Below, one piece after another: positions 8,488 through 16,994 of a stretch of DNA of 64,000 bases (the first letter of the stretch is position 1; each line of letters begins with the position of its first letter). The stretch spans positions 174,501-238,500 of the forward strand of contig NZ_JAAVJL010000004.1 of NCBI RefSeq assembly GCF_012863495.1, read 5' to 3'. The notes under the pieces were generated by a model. It did not search any database. It had not been told where the DNA came from and saw only the letters and a list, made by a program, of their open reading frames with translations. Source of the stretch: Pseudanabaena yagii GIHE-NHR1 (GTDB lineage: Bacteria; Cyanobacteriota; Cyanobacteriia; Pseudanabaenales; Pseudanabaenaceae). Both the position numbers and the translations under genes were made by a program.

Positions 8488-8538
8488 ACCAGAATATTTT
8501 TAAATTCTTGCAAAGTAAGAATTTAAAAATATTCTGGT
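8488..8538. repeat. Perfect palindrome between kinase and regulator
   Basis: The 22-nt arms (ACCAGAATATTTTTAAATTC plus TT) are fully complementary around a 7-nt loop. It is AT-rich, unlike most palindromes here. Confidence 0.75.
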
Positions 8539-8539
8539 T

Positions 8540-8642
8540 ATACCAAATAAAAAAATGGCTACGCCATCTTTTTATTTGAAAACCCTTACTGGGTTTAGGT
8601 TTTAAATCAATAAAGTGTAACAACACTTTATTGATTTGGTAT
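8540..8642. repeat. Inverted-repeat element F4
   Basis: It is bounded by ATACCAAAT and ATTTGGTAT. Inside are two hairpins (a TGGC/GCCA stem near 8556 and 'TCAATAAAGTGT'/'ACACTTTATTGA'). The architecture matches family F2 but the ends differ. There is only one copy in the window. Confidence 0.6.
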
Positions 8643-8645
8643 TAG

Positions 8646-9731
8646 TTATGATGATGAGTATGGCAGGGCTGGCAAACGAAAGCCAAAAACTGCGCCCTGA
8701 GGATGTCGATTCTCTGCCCAAATTGTACCGCCATGCGCTTCAATAATTTGGCGAGATAGATATAGACCTAAACCCGAACCAGTCGCGAGGCGATCGCTTT
8801 GTCCTTGATAAAATCTTTCAAATAGATAGGGCTTTTCATCGGCTCTAATCCCTGCGCCACCATCAAGTACCTGCACCACCTGATAAGCAGATTGAGTTTC
8901 TAGCACTACTTCTACTTTTGCGCCCCGGGGTGAATGATTAATCGCATTGGTCAGCAAATTTATAAAAACTCGCCGTAATTGGAAATCATCGCCATTCACC
9001 CATAGGAATTTGCGAAAGTCCGACTCACCATAGTGCAAATTTAGATAGACACTACGATTAGTAGATAGACTCAATAGGGAAGTTGCCACATCTTCTGCGA
9101 GAACCGCTAAATTGATTGGTTTTAATTGTAGCTGCAAACCTTCCGTTTCATTGCGATAGACATCAAGGAGAGTTTCCACTAGTCGCAAACTATTCTGATG
9201 ACTACGAATCATCGTTGCTAATACTGTCTTTTGAGTGGATAGAATCGTTCCAAAATGTCCTCGATCAAAAGCTTGCAGAGTTTCGATCGCACCGAGTAAA
9301 GGAGTCCGTAAGTCATGTGCCAAAGTGGAAGCAAAATCCTCTCGCACATTCATGATTTTTTCTTGAGCTTGAAGCTTTACCTGTTGCTGGACTAAAATCT
9401 GCTGGGTCTGACGATAGCGATCGCTTAAAATCCCCGTCAAGATCAAAGCAAATACTGTTACTAAACGATTTACCACCATTGAGGTGTGAATTTCTTCGTT
9501 GGCAGGAACCCAAATATTTAATAAAGTCAAAATTACCGCAGCAAAGATGATTTGAAATATCGCACCACGACTCAACCGAGAGTTAGCAATCAAAATTGGG
9601 CTGACGTAGAGATAACTCATCACATAGTCGGGTGGTGTGGAAAATTCTAAAATAAAGACTATCCCGAACAGTCCCACAACTATCCAAAAGAAAGGCGATC
9701 TCCAAGATGATTCTGCTTGTTGTTTTGGCAT
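8646..9731 (-). CDS. Membrane sensor histidine kinase
   Basis: The 361-aa protein has an N-terminal membrane part with about four helices (residues 12-105) and little room for a periplasmic domain, so it probably senses the membrane or an intramembrane signal. A short coiled coil (107-128) follows. The HisKA domain has His139 in 'FASTLAHDLRTPLLGA'. The ATPase domain has the N box 'FINLLTNAINHSP', G1 'DGGAGI' and G2 'GSGLGLYLSRQIIEAHGG'. All catalytic motifs are intact. It lies upstream of the NarL-type regulator on the same strand, and the pair is a plausible two-component system. Confidence 0.92.
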   Translation of the reverse strand: MPKQQAESSWRSPFFWIVVGLFGIVFILEFSTPPDYVMSYLYVSPILIANSRLSRGAIFQIIFAAVILTLLNIWVPANEEIHTSMVVNRLVTVFALILTGILSDRYRQTQQILVQQQVKLQAQEKIMNVREDFASTLAHDLRTPLLGAIETLQAFDRGHFGTILSTQKTVLATMIRSHQNSLRLVETLLDVYRNETEGLQLQLKPINLAVLAEDVATSLLSLSTNRSVYLNLHYGESDFRKFLWVNGDDFQLRRVFINLLTNAINHSPRGAKVEVVLETQSAYQVVQVLDGGAGIRADEKPYLFERFYQGQSDRLATGSGLGLYLSRQIIEAHGGTIWAENRHPQGAVFGFRLPALPYSSS

Positions 9732-9817
9732 GATGGGTTCCTATGTAATTGTGCGATCTGGTTTAAAAAGTACGAATTACGATTTTTTTAATTACGAATT
9801 ATCAATTACGAATTACA

Positions 9818-9931
9818 TATAGCAATCCTAAATGAGTTGAGAGAGGCTTCGACTTCGCTCAGCCATCGTATCCCGATGGCTGAGCGAAGTCGAAGCCCTA
9901 TTTTTCTCATAAATGATTTAGGACTGCTATA
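9818..9931. repeat. F3 inverted-repeat element carrying an F1-type core
   Basis: The ends are TATAGCAATCCTAAAT and ATTTAGGACTGCTATA, as in the copies at 30117 and 47704. The interior is the GCTTCGACTTCGCTCAGCC palindrome that otherwise marks family F1. Confidence 0.8.
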
Positions 9932-10020
9932 TAGCGTTTTTTATTAAGGTGCAGAAATTTGTTTTCCGATGAAGACGGGAAAACAAACCCCTACTTCACT
10001 AGACTGGGAAACGCTATATA
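9928..10020. repeat. Inverted-repeat element F6
   Basis: It is bounded by TATATAGCGTTT and AAACGCTATATA, with an internal 'TGTTTTCC..GGAAAACA' hairpin. It shares its first bases with the end of the F3 element. A weaker relative may lie at 45097-45163. Confidence 0.6.
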
Positions 10021-10484
10021 TTATTTTGCCTTAGCAAAATCGCTAAAATATCAGTACTTGCACGTATGTAGAGTTAAAGTAAGGATCAATAGCTATGTGT
10101 GTTGTCTATCCTCACACTTAAACAGAATCGATAGTGCTTTGCGCTGTCTACTCCGTTGTATAGATTGTTAGGGGATCTCTATCTTTAGAGGTTTTGAAAC
10201 GGTCACGACAATATGAGTAGATATTAATGAGAGGAATCAATATGCACTAAAAACAATAACTTGCTTAATTTACTCACTTAATTACTCGCTTATTGTTGTG
10301 ATTTCTCAGAATTAATTATTCTAACTATGCAGTAATTACAAGTTCTGTAACTACTTAATATGCGGTAACTGATTCGCCCATAAATGCTGGAATTGAGGTT
10401 CTACGAACTTAGTTCCAGAATTGTTTCGACGGTTTATGCTCTTGTGCGGACTTAAATCTTCAGTCAACCCCTAAAACAACTCAT
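10021..10484. other. Gene-free region upstream of ocp
   Basis: No credible reading frame and no repeat element is seen. It is AT-rich near 10200-10370 and must contain the ocp promoter. I could not pick a convincing -35/-10 pair. A short inverted repeat around 10393-10424 ('GGAATTGAGGTTC', 'TTAGTTCCAGAATT') is weak. Confidence 0.4.
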
Positions 10485-11444
10485 ATGACATATACCGTTT
10501 CCACTGCAAGAAATATTTTCCCTAACACCTTGGCTGCTGACGTTGTACCAGCAACCACAGCAAGATTCAATCAACTTAGTACCGAAGATCAACTCGCTTG
10601 GATTTGGTTTACATACCTTGAGATGGGCAAAACTGTAACGATCGCAGCTCCGGGAGCAGCAAGTATGCAGTTAGCCGAATTGACTCTAAATGAAATCAAG
10701 AAAATGAGTTTTCAGCAACAAACTCAGGTCATGTGTGACCTAGCTAATCGTGCTGATACTCCTATCTGTCGTACCTACGCTATTTGGTCGCAAAATATCA
10801 AGCTAGGCTTTTGGTATCAGCTTGGGAAATGGATGGAAGAAGGAATTGTTGCTCCTATTCCTGAAGGATACAAGCTTTCCGCTAATGCTTCCGCAGTTCT
10901 TGCGACATTAATTAGTCTAGAACCCGGTCAACAAATTACAATTCTTCGTAATGCAGTTGTAGATATGGGTTATGACCCTAATAAGTTGGATGGAGTCACC
11001 CGCATTACTGAGCCAGTATTGCCTCCTAAAGAACAGTCAAAGCGCACTCAAGTTAAGATCGAAGGAATTGACAATCCCACCGTATTGTCTTATATGGATA
11101 ACTTGAATGCTAATGATTTCGACGCTTTAATCGCGCTATTCCTTCCCGATGGTGCTTTACAGCCTCCCTTCCAAAGACCAATCGTTGGTAAAGAAGCAAT
11201 TATGCGCTTCTTTAAAGAAGAATGTCAAAATCTCGTACTTGTTCCAGAAAGAGGCGTTTCTGAACCCGCAGATGGTGGCTACACCCAAATTAAAATCACT
11301 GGAAAAGTGCAAACACCTTGGTTTGGCTCTGGTGTAGGTATGAATATCTCTTGGCGCTTTTTGCTTGATCCTAGCAATAAGATCTTCTTCGTGGCGATCG
11401 ATTTACTCGCTTCTCCCAAAGAGTTATTGAACTTGATCCGTTAA
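10485..11444 (+). CDS. ocp: Orange carotenoid protein
   Basis: OCP is the soluble blue-green-light photoreceptor that binds a ketocarotenoid and quenches excess energy in phycobilisomes. The 319-aa product has the whole N-terminal helical carotenoid-binding domain and the C-terminal NTF2-like domain. Key residues are kept: Tyr44, Trp110 and Arg155 in the N-domain; Tyr203 and Trp290 (Tyr201/Trp288 in Synechocystis numbering) that hold the carotenoid keto group; and Glu246, the partner of Arg155. The linker is two residues longer than in Synechocystis. crtW follows 104 nt downstream and could supply the chromophore. No frp (fluorescence recovery protein) gene is in the window. I do not assign an OCP subclass. 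Confidence 0.97.
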   Translation: MTYTVSTARNIFPNTLAADVVPATTARFNQLSTEDQLAWIWFTYLEMGKTVTIAAPGAASMQLAELTLNEIKKMSFQQQTQVMCDLANRADTPICRTYAIWSQNIKLGFWYQLGKWMEEGIVAPIPEGYKLSANASAVLATLISLEPGQQITILRNAVVDMGYDPNKLDGVTRITEPVLPPKEQSKRTQVKIEGIDNPTVLSYMDNLNANDFDALIALFLPDGALQPPFQRPIVGKEAIMRFFKEECQNLVLVPERGVSEPADGGYTQIKITGKVQTPWFGSGVGMNISWRFLLDPSNKIFFVAIDLLASPKELLNLIR

Positions 11445-11472
11445 AAATTTACAGCGCTTTGCGCTTCAAACT

Positions 11473-11521
11473 AAGAAATCCTTAAAAAGTGTTGCTTTGC
11501 TGCATTTTTTAAGGATTTCTT
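11473..11521 (+). terminator. Hairpin between ocp and crtW
   Basis: The arms AAGAAATCCTTAAAAA and its complement enclose about 16 nt. It has no clear terminal T-run, so it may attenuate expression of crtW, not end it. Confidence 0.55.
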
Positions 11522-11548
11522 GTAATTCATTAAATTGCTTCTTGAGAA

Positions 11549-12301
11549 ATGCAAATGCTTAGCCTGCAAAAAAAGGCGCTTAAAACTGATAACTGGATGG
11601 GCGCAATCATAACCTTTGTTATAGCCAGTTTATGGATTGCTAGTCTAGTTGGCTCTTTTCAGATTTTTGTACCAAATAGTTCTTGGATATGGCTAATTTG
11701 TTCGATCTTAATTCGCACATATCTACACACTGGGTTATTTATTCTTGCCCATGAATCTATGCATGGGAACTTAATTCCACAAAACCAGCGCTTAAACAAG
11801 ATCGTTGGACGCTTGATGCTAGGTATCTATGGACTTTTGCCCTACGATCGCTGTTTGGTAAATCATATTAATCATCATCGCTATCCCTCCCAAAGTGGCG
11901 ATCCTGATTTTCATGGCGATGTGGCCAATCCCATCCATTGGTATTGCAAATTTATGAGCGAATATTTCCCGTTGCGATCGCTAGTTACTTTCATTACGAG
12001 CATGATTGTGATTATTGCGATCTTGATGATCGCTTTCAAGGTTTCTCTCACGAATCTAATCCTCTTTTGGCTTTTACCCCTCATCCTCAGTTCGCTCCAA
12101 CTATTTTTCTTTGGCACATATCTTCCCCATCGCCTAATTGATAATAATTTAAACTTCTCGCCACGTTTACATAGCGATCGCTATTCGATGCTGTGGTCAT
12201 TTTTGAGTTGTTACAACTTCGGTCATTACCATTGGGAACACCACGCATATCCCCATGTTCCTTGGTACAAGTTACCTAGAGCAATTCGCACCCAAACTTA
12301 A
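11549..12301 (+). CDS. crtW: Beta-carotene ketolase, CrtW type
   Basis: A membrane diiron enzyme that adds 4-keto groups to beta-carotene, giving echinenone and canthaxanthin. The 250-aa protein has the fatty-acid-desaturase-like histidine clusters: 'HTGLFILAHESMHG', 'NHINHHRYPSQSGDPDFH' and 'GHYHWEHHAYPHVPWYKLP', plus 'FGTYLPHR', a CrtW hallmark. Four or so membrane helices lie between them. The start is ATG 11549; a second ATG two codons later is possible. Its place behind ocp fits a supply role, because OCP needs a ketocarotenoid to be photoactive. Confidence 0.95.
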   Translation: MQMLSLQKKALKTDNWMGAIITFVIASLWIASLVGSFQIFVPNSSWIWLICSILIRTYLHTGLFILAHESMHGNLIPQNQRLNKIVGRLMLGIYGLLPYDRCLVNHINHHRYPSQSGDPDFHGDVANPIHWYCKFMSEYFPLRSLVTFITSMIVIIAILMIAFKVSLTNLILFWLLPLILSSLQLFFFGTYLPHRLIDNNLNFSPRLHSDRYSMLWSFLSCYNFGHYHWEHHAYPHVPWYKLPRAIRTQT

Positions 12302-12348
12302 ATGTGGGTTGTACACATATTTAGAATACTCTAAAGTCTACAAACATA

Positions 12349-12395
12349 AAAACATCCTAAAATCACGAATGAGCAAAGAATTTAGGATGTTTTTT
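12349..12395 (+). terminator. Terminator of crtW
   Basis: The stem AACATCCTAAA pairs with TTTAGGATGTT and is followed by a T-run. The loop is long (about 20 nt). Confidence 0.6.
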
Positions 12396-12637
12396 ACACT
12401 ATTCTTGTGGATGTCTTATGAATATTGGGATGAGACAATCCCATAATTATCTATAAAAAAGTGATTACTCTTTTGTAGAGGATCTCACTTGGTTTGATGA
12501 ATAGGCAAGTGTCGTATTTAGAGCTAATACAATAGGTTTATGTCTACTTTCAACTAATTATCATACAATTGACAATAAATCAGCTATATTTAGGTGATTT
12601 TTCAGACTAATAGTAACTCTAGCCATTTAAAATTCTT

Positions 12638-15600
12638 ATGTCAGAGAAAGTCTCCAAACTCATCGCACAACTTTCTAATATTAATTTGAGGATGCAGCAA
12701 AAGGCAGCAGAGGAAATTCAATCCTTAGGCATTCAAGCTAGAGATGCCTTCAAACCTTTATCATCTAATTTGTATAGCTTAGGCAATAAAGATTCTCTTG
12801 ATAGTTTAGAAGTAGATTTATGTATAAGCGTATTGAAGGCAATTATTGTAACAGAAGATAATTCCGTAGTTATCAAAGAACTAGTTAACCAGTTAGTCAA
12901 CAATAAAAGTTTTATAATACAGACAAAGGTGGCAGAGTGTCTTGGAGAAATTGGTGTAAACGCAAAGGCAGCAATTCCAGAGCTAGAATCAAAATTTATT
13001 GATGAAGATGGCAATCCATACGTTCGCTATAGTAGTAAAATTGCCATTGCAAGAATCAAACAAATAGAAATTCCTATTAACGATATATTCTTTGATATCT
13101 TTCAAACGAATCCTATAAATATCGGAAACATTGTTAATGCTCCTGACAAAATAATTGCGGCACTACAATCTTTTAGCATTCTGGGGAAACAAGCCGAAGC
13201 AGCTTTAGAACAGATTTACAAACTACAAGAAGTCTTAACTCCAGAGCTAAAACAACCTACCAAATTGCAACGTGGCAACTTTGATCTAGTAAAAATCAAT
13301 ACGATACGAGCCATCGCAAAGATAACGAATCAAGAAAATTTAACAAATGAAATTTTGGAATTTTTAGAAAATGCCAACAGTGAAGTAAGAAAATCTGCGG
13401 CACTTTTTCTAAAAGAATGGGAGCAATTTCCTAAAGATGTTATTTTTCCTTTAAGATCTACAACTTCTATAGATGCTAATGCAGAAGTTCGTATAGAGGC
13501 TTTTAATTCTCTAATTACAATCTTAAATCATGATCCTAAAGCCTTGATATGCGAACTCATACAAGCATTATCTAATAGCGATTCAAAAATTTGCATAAGA
13601 GCTATATGGGAACTTGAAGCATTAGGCGAAGATGCTAGAGAAGCATTGGCATCCTTACGGGAACTCGTTGGTATAAGAAATAAGTGGGAAATTGTTAGAG
13701 ATGCTTTTAATGCAATTAAAACTATTCTCCAAAATAACAAAATAGAATTACAAAAAGAATTAATTGCTAATCTTAATCATCCAATTCGCGAAATGAAACT
13801 GAGTGTGATAAAAGAGCTTACTACACTTGGCTATATGTCAATTGAGTATTTTGATGATTTGCTGTCTCTTTCTGTTGATGGTCAATATGATTCGATTTTA
13901 CAAGAAGCACTTAAAAAAATTGATATTCAAACAAGTAGTTTAGAATTAATACAAAAATGTATAAATTTACTAGAAGGTGATAATCCTAAACTAATCCCAT
14001 ATAAATTACTTGAAGATTTAAATCTTTTGGATACAAATAAAAACAAATTTTTAGAATCTCTTTTAAAATTTCTTTGTGGGCATAAAAAGATATCACAGCT
14101 TACTTTAGATATTTTTGACTTATTGTTTTTAGTAACAAGTGATAAAGATATCGATATTCTAATTAAGAATATAATTAACAATGACAAAATTCTCGATGAA
14201 ATTAAATACTGTTTTTTATTCTTCCAAAACTCTTTGCAGAAAACTTTTATTGATCAATGGCAAATTTCTAAGAAAGACAAAGAATTTATTCTAAGAATAA
14301 TAATTACATCTATAAACAGAAATTGTTACTCACATATTAATTCTATTAATCTACTTTACATACAAGGAAAATGCCTGAATTGGCTAAAACAAAATTTTGT
14401 TTTTGACGAGGATCTACCAACTCAACTGTATAGACAGACAATACAAGAGCTAAGAAAACTAGCTTATAGCGAGTTTTCAAGTAGATACATACAAGATCAG
14501 GTTAAAGAGGTATTGGCATTAAATAAACTGAATGATTCTGAAAAATCTTTAGTTGAAATTAAACATGAAAGCAAGAAAGATCTGCTAGATGTATTTCAGA
14601 CAAAAAATCTTTCAGGGCAAATTGCTTCAATTGAAAATCTTATAACAGAAGATCCCAATGAGATAATTGATTTGTGGATACAATGGATAATAGATCTTGA
14701 TGGCGACAAGGCATCACTTGCAAGAATAACATCTGATAAAATACGCACTAGTAAAAATGCCGTAATACCTCTTATAAACCAACTTGAAAAAGGTTGGCAA
14801 CCAAAAGATGAATTCAAAAAGAAAATTCGTAATAAACTTATTGAGTCTATAAAAAACCTTGACTGTATTCGTGTGACATTTGATGATCTCACAGATTCTG
14901 AAAAGCGTAAAAGTCTTGACAAGTTAGAAGATTGGTTGACTTCAATAAAGGATAAGCCAAGCACCTATTCGGAGTTGATCAAAGCAGAGTTTGAGAAAAA
15001 ACAGACAGATAGACGGCAATTAGCAGACAAAATCATCGAAATACTTATACAGGAAGAAATAGATAACTATGCTCTACAAATACAAAAACGTATTGCTCGA
15101 CAATTAGCAGATATGAGTGATGACAGATTTTTTGATAGTTCATCAGAAGAACATGACAACATCAAAGAAGAACTACGCAAACATGCTGTACCAGCACTAG
15201 CCCGAAGACTTCCCAAAGAATCTGATATTGAAATTCGTGAAAGTATGGCACGAGTTTTAGGAAATGTAGGTGGAACATTTGCCGTAGATGCTTTAGCTCA
15301 AGCAGTAGTTGGAGAAGAGAGAACAAGAACTGCTCGTCAAGACTTACTAGCCAAATATTACTTAGAACCATCAAAAGCTCGTAGTGAAGAGGCAGCAATC
15401 ATATTGAAAAGCGCAGTCCAAGAAGCAAAGAAAACCCTATGGATGCAACAATTGTTAAACTTAGCCAGTTTTGTCACTGGAATAATTCTGCTTACGGGTG
15501 GAGCATTCATAAGCATAACTAATGAAGATCTTTCTAAACGTATTGGCGGCGGAGTAGCAGGAATTGGAGGCTTATCTGGTCTGATGTTCCAATTAGTCAA

Positions 15601-16156
15601 AGATCCACTTAACCGTATTCAAAATGCAATGTCCAATCTCATCCAAGCTGAAACCGCTTTCACCAGCTTTATTTGGGAACTAAACCTAAACGGTACTTAT
15701 ATTCAAAGCCAATATGTTGCTCGAGGAATTTTGAGTAACGAAGAGATAGCTCAAACCGTTGATCGTATTGAAAACTCTATGAATTTGACTATGAATCTGG
15801 TTTCCGAGCATTTAAATAGCGAAAACCAAGGTGTATTTCCCCGCTTAAAAAGCTTAGTCCCTCCCATTAGCGAAGTTGATAAACCCATTACGATCTACGG
15901 TCAAAATCTCAAGAAAAAGGATGCTAATAGACTTATAGCTATAAATCACAGATTAATTGAACTAGAATCCATAATCTCTTGGAATGAAAATGTAGTTAAA
16001 TTTAAGCTCCCATCAACATTCTCCAGTATCGATTCTGAACAAGAATCAGTATGGGTTAGCTTATTTGTAGATGGAATAGAAAGTAATGTTCTTCCTTTAC
16101 AAGTTATAAGAAGCCCGTCACTTCCTACTGTAAGGTCTGAAAATATTGATGTCTGA
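12638..16156 (+). CDS. Large HEAT-repeat membrane protein with a C-terminal IPT-like domain
   Basis: I do not recognise a named family. The 1172-aa protein begins with HEAT/armadillo-like helical repeats (about residues 1-400; units such as 'VRYSSKIAIARIKQ' and 'SEVRKSAALFLKEWEQF'), then a long, poorly structured, Lys/Ile/Asn-rich middle. Another HEAT-like block lies near 850-910 ('HAVPALARRLPKESDIEIRE', 'MARVLGNVGG'). Two membrane segments follow (about 938-960 and 968-988). After a conserved-looking segment ('TAFTSFIWELNLNGTYIQSQ') the C-terminus (about 1067-1150, 'ITIYGQNL', 'IISWNENVVKFKLPS', 'ESNVLPLQVI') resembles an IPT/TIG Ig-like domain. The gene is clearly more AT-rich than its neighbours, especially 13.9-14.9 kb, suggesting transfer. 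It is followed by a toxin-antitoxin pair. Confidence 0.75.
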   Translation: MSEKVSKLIAQLSNINLRMQQKAAEEIQSLGIQARDAFKPLSSNLYSLGNKDSLDSLEVDLCISVLKAIIVTEDNSVVIKELVNQLVNNKSFIIQTKVAECLGEIGVNAKAAIPELESKFIDEDGNPYVRYSSKIAIARIKQIEIPINDIFFDIFQTNPINIGNIVNAPDKIIAALQSFSILGKQAEAALEQIYKLQEVLTPELKQPTKLQRGNFDLVKINTIRAIAKITNQENLTNEILEFLENANSEVRKSAALFLKEWEQFPKDVIFPLRSTTSIDANAEVRIEAFNSLITILNHDPKALICELIQALSNSDSKICIRAIWELEALGEDAREALASLRELVGIRNKWEIVRDAFNAIKTILQNNKIELQKELIANLNHPIREMKLSVIKELTTLGYMSIEYFDDLLSLSVDGQYDSILQEALKKIDIQTSSLELIQKCINLLEGDNPKLIPYKLLEDLNLLDTNKNKFLESLLKFLCGHKKISQLTLDIFDLLFLVTSDKDIDILIKNIINNDKILDEIKYCFLFFQNSLQKTFIDQWQISKKDKEFILRIIITSINRNCYSHINSINLLYIQGKCLNWLKQNFVFDEDLPTQLYRQTIQELRKLAYSEFSSRYIQDQVKEVLALNKLNDSEKSLVEIKHESKKDLLDVFQTKNLSGQIASIENLITEDPNEIIDLWIQWIIDLDGDKASLARITSDKIRTSKNAVIPLINQLEKGWQPKDEFKKKIRNKLIESIKNLDCIRVTFDDLTDSEKRKSLDKLEDWLTSIKDKPSTYSELIKAEFEKKQTDRRQLADKIIEILIQEEIDNYALQIQKRIARQLADMSDDRFFDSSSEEHDNIKEELRKHAVPALARRLPKESDIEIRESMARVLGNVGGTFAVDALAQAVVGEERTRTARQDLLAKYYLEPSKARSEEAAIILKSAVQEAKKTLWMQQLLNLASFVTGIILLTGGAFISITNEDLSKRIGGGVAGIGGLSGLMFQLVKDPLNRIQNAMSNLIQAETAFTSFIWELNLNGTYIQSQYVARGILSNEEIAQTVDRIENSMNLTMNLVSEHLNSENQGVFPRLKSLVPPISEVDKPITIYGQNLKKKDANRLIAINHRLIELESIISWNENVVKFKLPSTFSSIDSEQESVWVSLFVDGIESNVLPLQVIRSPSLPTVRSENIDV

Positions 16157-16230
16157 TGCAATTAATTTTTATTGATACGATCATTTTTTCAAAGAAATTA
16201 CTATTAAAATTACACTAAGAGGATAGACAA

Positions 16231-16506
16231 ATGACAGTTAGAGAACAACTTAGCAAAGAACTCGAACAAGCCCCCGAATCATTAGTCGAAGAAATCCTTG
16301 ATTTTTGTCTATTTCTCAAACAACGCCAACAAGCCAAAGTTATCAATCAAGCAACTGAGACAAAACCAAACGGAATTCTCGACCTATTAGAGCGTGTTAA
16401 AGAAATTCAAGCCCAAGTTCCCACCGAAGAATGGGACAAACTCCCCCATGATGGCTCAATCAACCACGATCATTATCTCTATGGTTCTCCAAAGGTTGAA
16501 GAATGA
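16231..16506 (+). CDS. Antitoxin of a VapBC-like module (DUF2281-like)
   Basis: A 91-aa acidic protein. The N-terminal part 'LSKELEQAPESLVEEILDFC' followed by 'LFLKQRQQ' is the pattern of DUF2281-type antitoxins that pair with PIN toxins. The C-terminal half is likely disordered and would bind the toxin ('VPTEEWDKLPHDGS'). Its stop overlaps the toxin start in an ATGA arrangement, so the two are translationally coupled. A purine-rich AAGAGGA site precedes the ATG. Such antitoxins usually repress their own operon. The DNA-binding part here is not obvious. Confidence 0.8.
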   Translation: MTVREQLSKELEQAPESLVEEILDFCLFLKQRQQAKVINQATETKPNGILDLLERVKEIQAQVPTEEWDKLPHDGSINHDHYLYGSPKVEE

Positions 16507-16913
16507 AAACAGTTTTTGCGGACACAGGATACTGGATCGCCCTACTCGATCCTCAAGACACACTTCACTCTAAAGCCATAAATCTAAGCATCACACTTAC
16601 TCAAGTGCAAATTTTCACCAGTGAAATGGTGCTTACAGAAATCCTGAATCATTTTTCTAAGCGTGGTAATTTCCTCAGATACGCCGCCGCAAACTTGATT
16701 GAAAGCTTACAAGAAAATCCTGCAATCACAATTATTCCTCAAACCGATAGTATTTTTCAACAAGCCCTCATTCTCTACAAACAACGCCCCGATCAAGCAT
16801 GGAGCCACACCGACTGCTCCTCATTCTGCATCATGCAACAACAGAACATCCTAGAAGCATTGGCATACGACAAACACTTTGAGCAAGCTGGGTTTATCGC
16901 TTTGCTGCGTTAG
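16503..16913 (+). CDS. PIN-domain toxin (VapC-like RNase)
   Basis: The 136-aa protein has the four acidic PIN-domain positions: Asp7 in 'FADTGYWIALLD', Glu46 in 'EMVLTEILNHF', Asp104 in 'SHTDCSSFCIM' and Asp123 in 'ALAYDKHFEQAGF'. These coordinate Mg/Mn and cut RNA in VapC enzymes. All are intact, so an active toxin is expected. It overlaps the antitoxin stop by four bases. The target RNA cannot be inferred. The module sits at the end of the AT-rich accessory patch that begins after crtW. Confidence 0.87.
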   Translation: MKTVFADTGYWIALLDPQDTLHSKAINLSITLTQVQIFTSEMVLTEILNHFSKRGNFLRYAAANLIESLQENPAITIIPQTDSIFQQALILYKQRPDQAWSHTDCSSFCIMQQQNILEALAYDKHFEQAGFIALLR

Positions 16914-16994
16914 TTTAGATAAAATCGAGGGCGATCCCCTCAAAGAAGTAATCGCCACTCATTACCCATTAGCTAAATCATGCCTTTTGCATAA

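Noticed and set aside
9959-10171. 70-aa plus-strand frame upstream of ocp
   Set aside because: It lies across an inverted-repeat element, has no family features and no ribosome site.
12255-12446. 63-aa plus-strand frame after crtW
   Set aside because: It overlaps the crtW end out of frame and includes the terminator hairpin.
12569-12590. TTGACA ... TATATT upstream of the HEAT gene
   Set aside because: The spacing is only 10 nt, too short for a sigma70 promoter.
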